From Lachnospiraceae bacterium (lineage in GTDB: Bacteria > Bacillota > Clostridia > Lachnospirales > Lachnospiraceae), in NCBI GenBank assembly GCA_900751785.1, contig CAADSM010000092.1, positions 1-5,467 of the forward strand: DNA of 5,467 bases, given 5' to 3'. Each line of letters begins with the position of its first letter. Within the stretch, counting starts at the first letter, position 1. Under the pieces are notes generated by a model. That model had not been told where the DNA came from, ran no database searches, and saw only the letters and a list, made by a program, of their open reading frames with translations. Below, one piece after another: positions 5,305 to 5,467 of this stretch. Made by a program: the position numbers and the translations under genes.

Positions 5305-5467
5305 AGGCAGCGGACAGCAGTGCTGCGAGCTGGCCTCGGCGGTATCGCGGCGGACGGGGGAAAGGAATCTTCCCCTATCCGATCGCGCAGGAATAAAACA
5401 CGGCGGGGGGGGCCGGGCAGCCGCCGCCGATAAGAGAAAGAAGGAAGAAACGCTTGGAGACAAGAGA
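5305..5467. other. GC-rich non-coding tail with hairpins and a G8 run
   Basis: No convincing gene is seen here. GCCAGGCAGC (5302-5311) pairs with GCTGC (5322-5326) and CTGGC (5330-5334), with a three-base bulge. It competes with the outer arm of the preceding hairpin. GGGGAA (5357-5362) pairs with TTCCCC (5370-5375). A run of eight G residues lies at 5405-5412, and GGCGG (5402-5406) can pair with CCGCC further right. The last 35 bases are purine-rich. AAGGA (5441-5445) stands eight bases before a TTG at 5454, which could be the start of a gene running out of the window, but this is too short to judge. Confidence 0.4.

Noticed and set aside
5233..5433. Plus-strand open frame of 66 codons in the tail
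   Set aside because: It begins inside the terminator stem, has no ribosome binding site and has an Arg/Gly-rich composition typical of GC-rich non-coding DNA.
5014..5463. Minus-strand open frame of 149 codons covering the pheT end and downstream tail
   Set aside because: It overlaps the conserved FDX-ACB coding region and the hairpin array. Its composition is rich in Ser, Pro, Ala and Arg, with no convincing start signal.
5441..5467. Possible start of a further gene: AAGGA followed by TTG at 5454
   Set aside because: Only four codons are visible and the start is not ATG, so it cannot be supported as a gene.
1..5467. CRISPR array, insertion sequence, tRNA gene, attachment site or prophage signs
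   Set aside because: No spaced direct repeats, transposase fragments, terminal inverted repeats with target duplications, or cloverleaf folds were seen.

Overview
The window looks like chromosomal DNA from a Gram-positive Clostridia-type bacterium, most likely a gut Lachnospiraceae relative. The reasons are a canonical Firmicutes T-box leader, strong AGGAG-type ribosome binding sites, a SigA-type TTGACA promoter, a moderate G+C content with GC-rich spacers, and PheS/PheT proteins of Firmicutes style. The placement is inference; no database search was possible.

Layout, all genes on the + strand. Positions 1-192 are intergenic and hold a homopolymeric G run, a 12-A tract and a bidirectional intrinsic terminator. 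Positions 193-1080 encode a YihY/BrkB-family six-helix membrane protein. A strong extended -10 promoter lies inside the last 40 bases of that gene. It drives a long leader (about 1077-1611) with a phenylalanine-specific T-box riboswitch (about 1117-1360), which ends in an attenuator terminator. A long, GC-rich, hairpin-rich spacer (1361-1600) follows. Then come pheS (1612-2631) and pheT (2768-5188), the alpha and beta subunits of phenylalanyl-tRNA synthetase. They are separated by an unusually long 136-base gap that contains a hairpin and an exactly fitting 42-codon open frame. After pheT, positions 5189-5467 are non-coding as far as can be seen. They hold several hairpins, at least two of them candidate terminators, and a G8 run.

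How the parts work together: uncharged tRNA-Phe reads the UUC specifier (1211-1213) and the UGGU antiterminator bulge (1311-1314). This prevents termination at 1328-1360 and lets pheST be transcribed, so synthetase supply follows the demand for charged tRNA-Phe. The yihY gene has no terminator of its own before the T-box terminator, so its read-through transcripts should meet the same switch. The core content is housekeeping and well understood. I found no convincing new system. The points worth a second look are the long structured spacer behind the T-box, the pheS-pheT gap with its bridging small open frame, and a short motif (TGCCGTG) that recurs in hairpins of the spacers.
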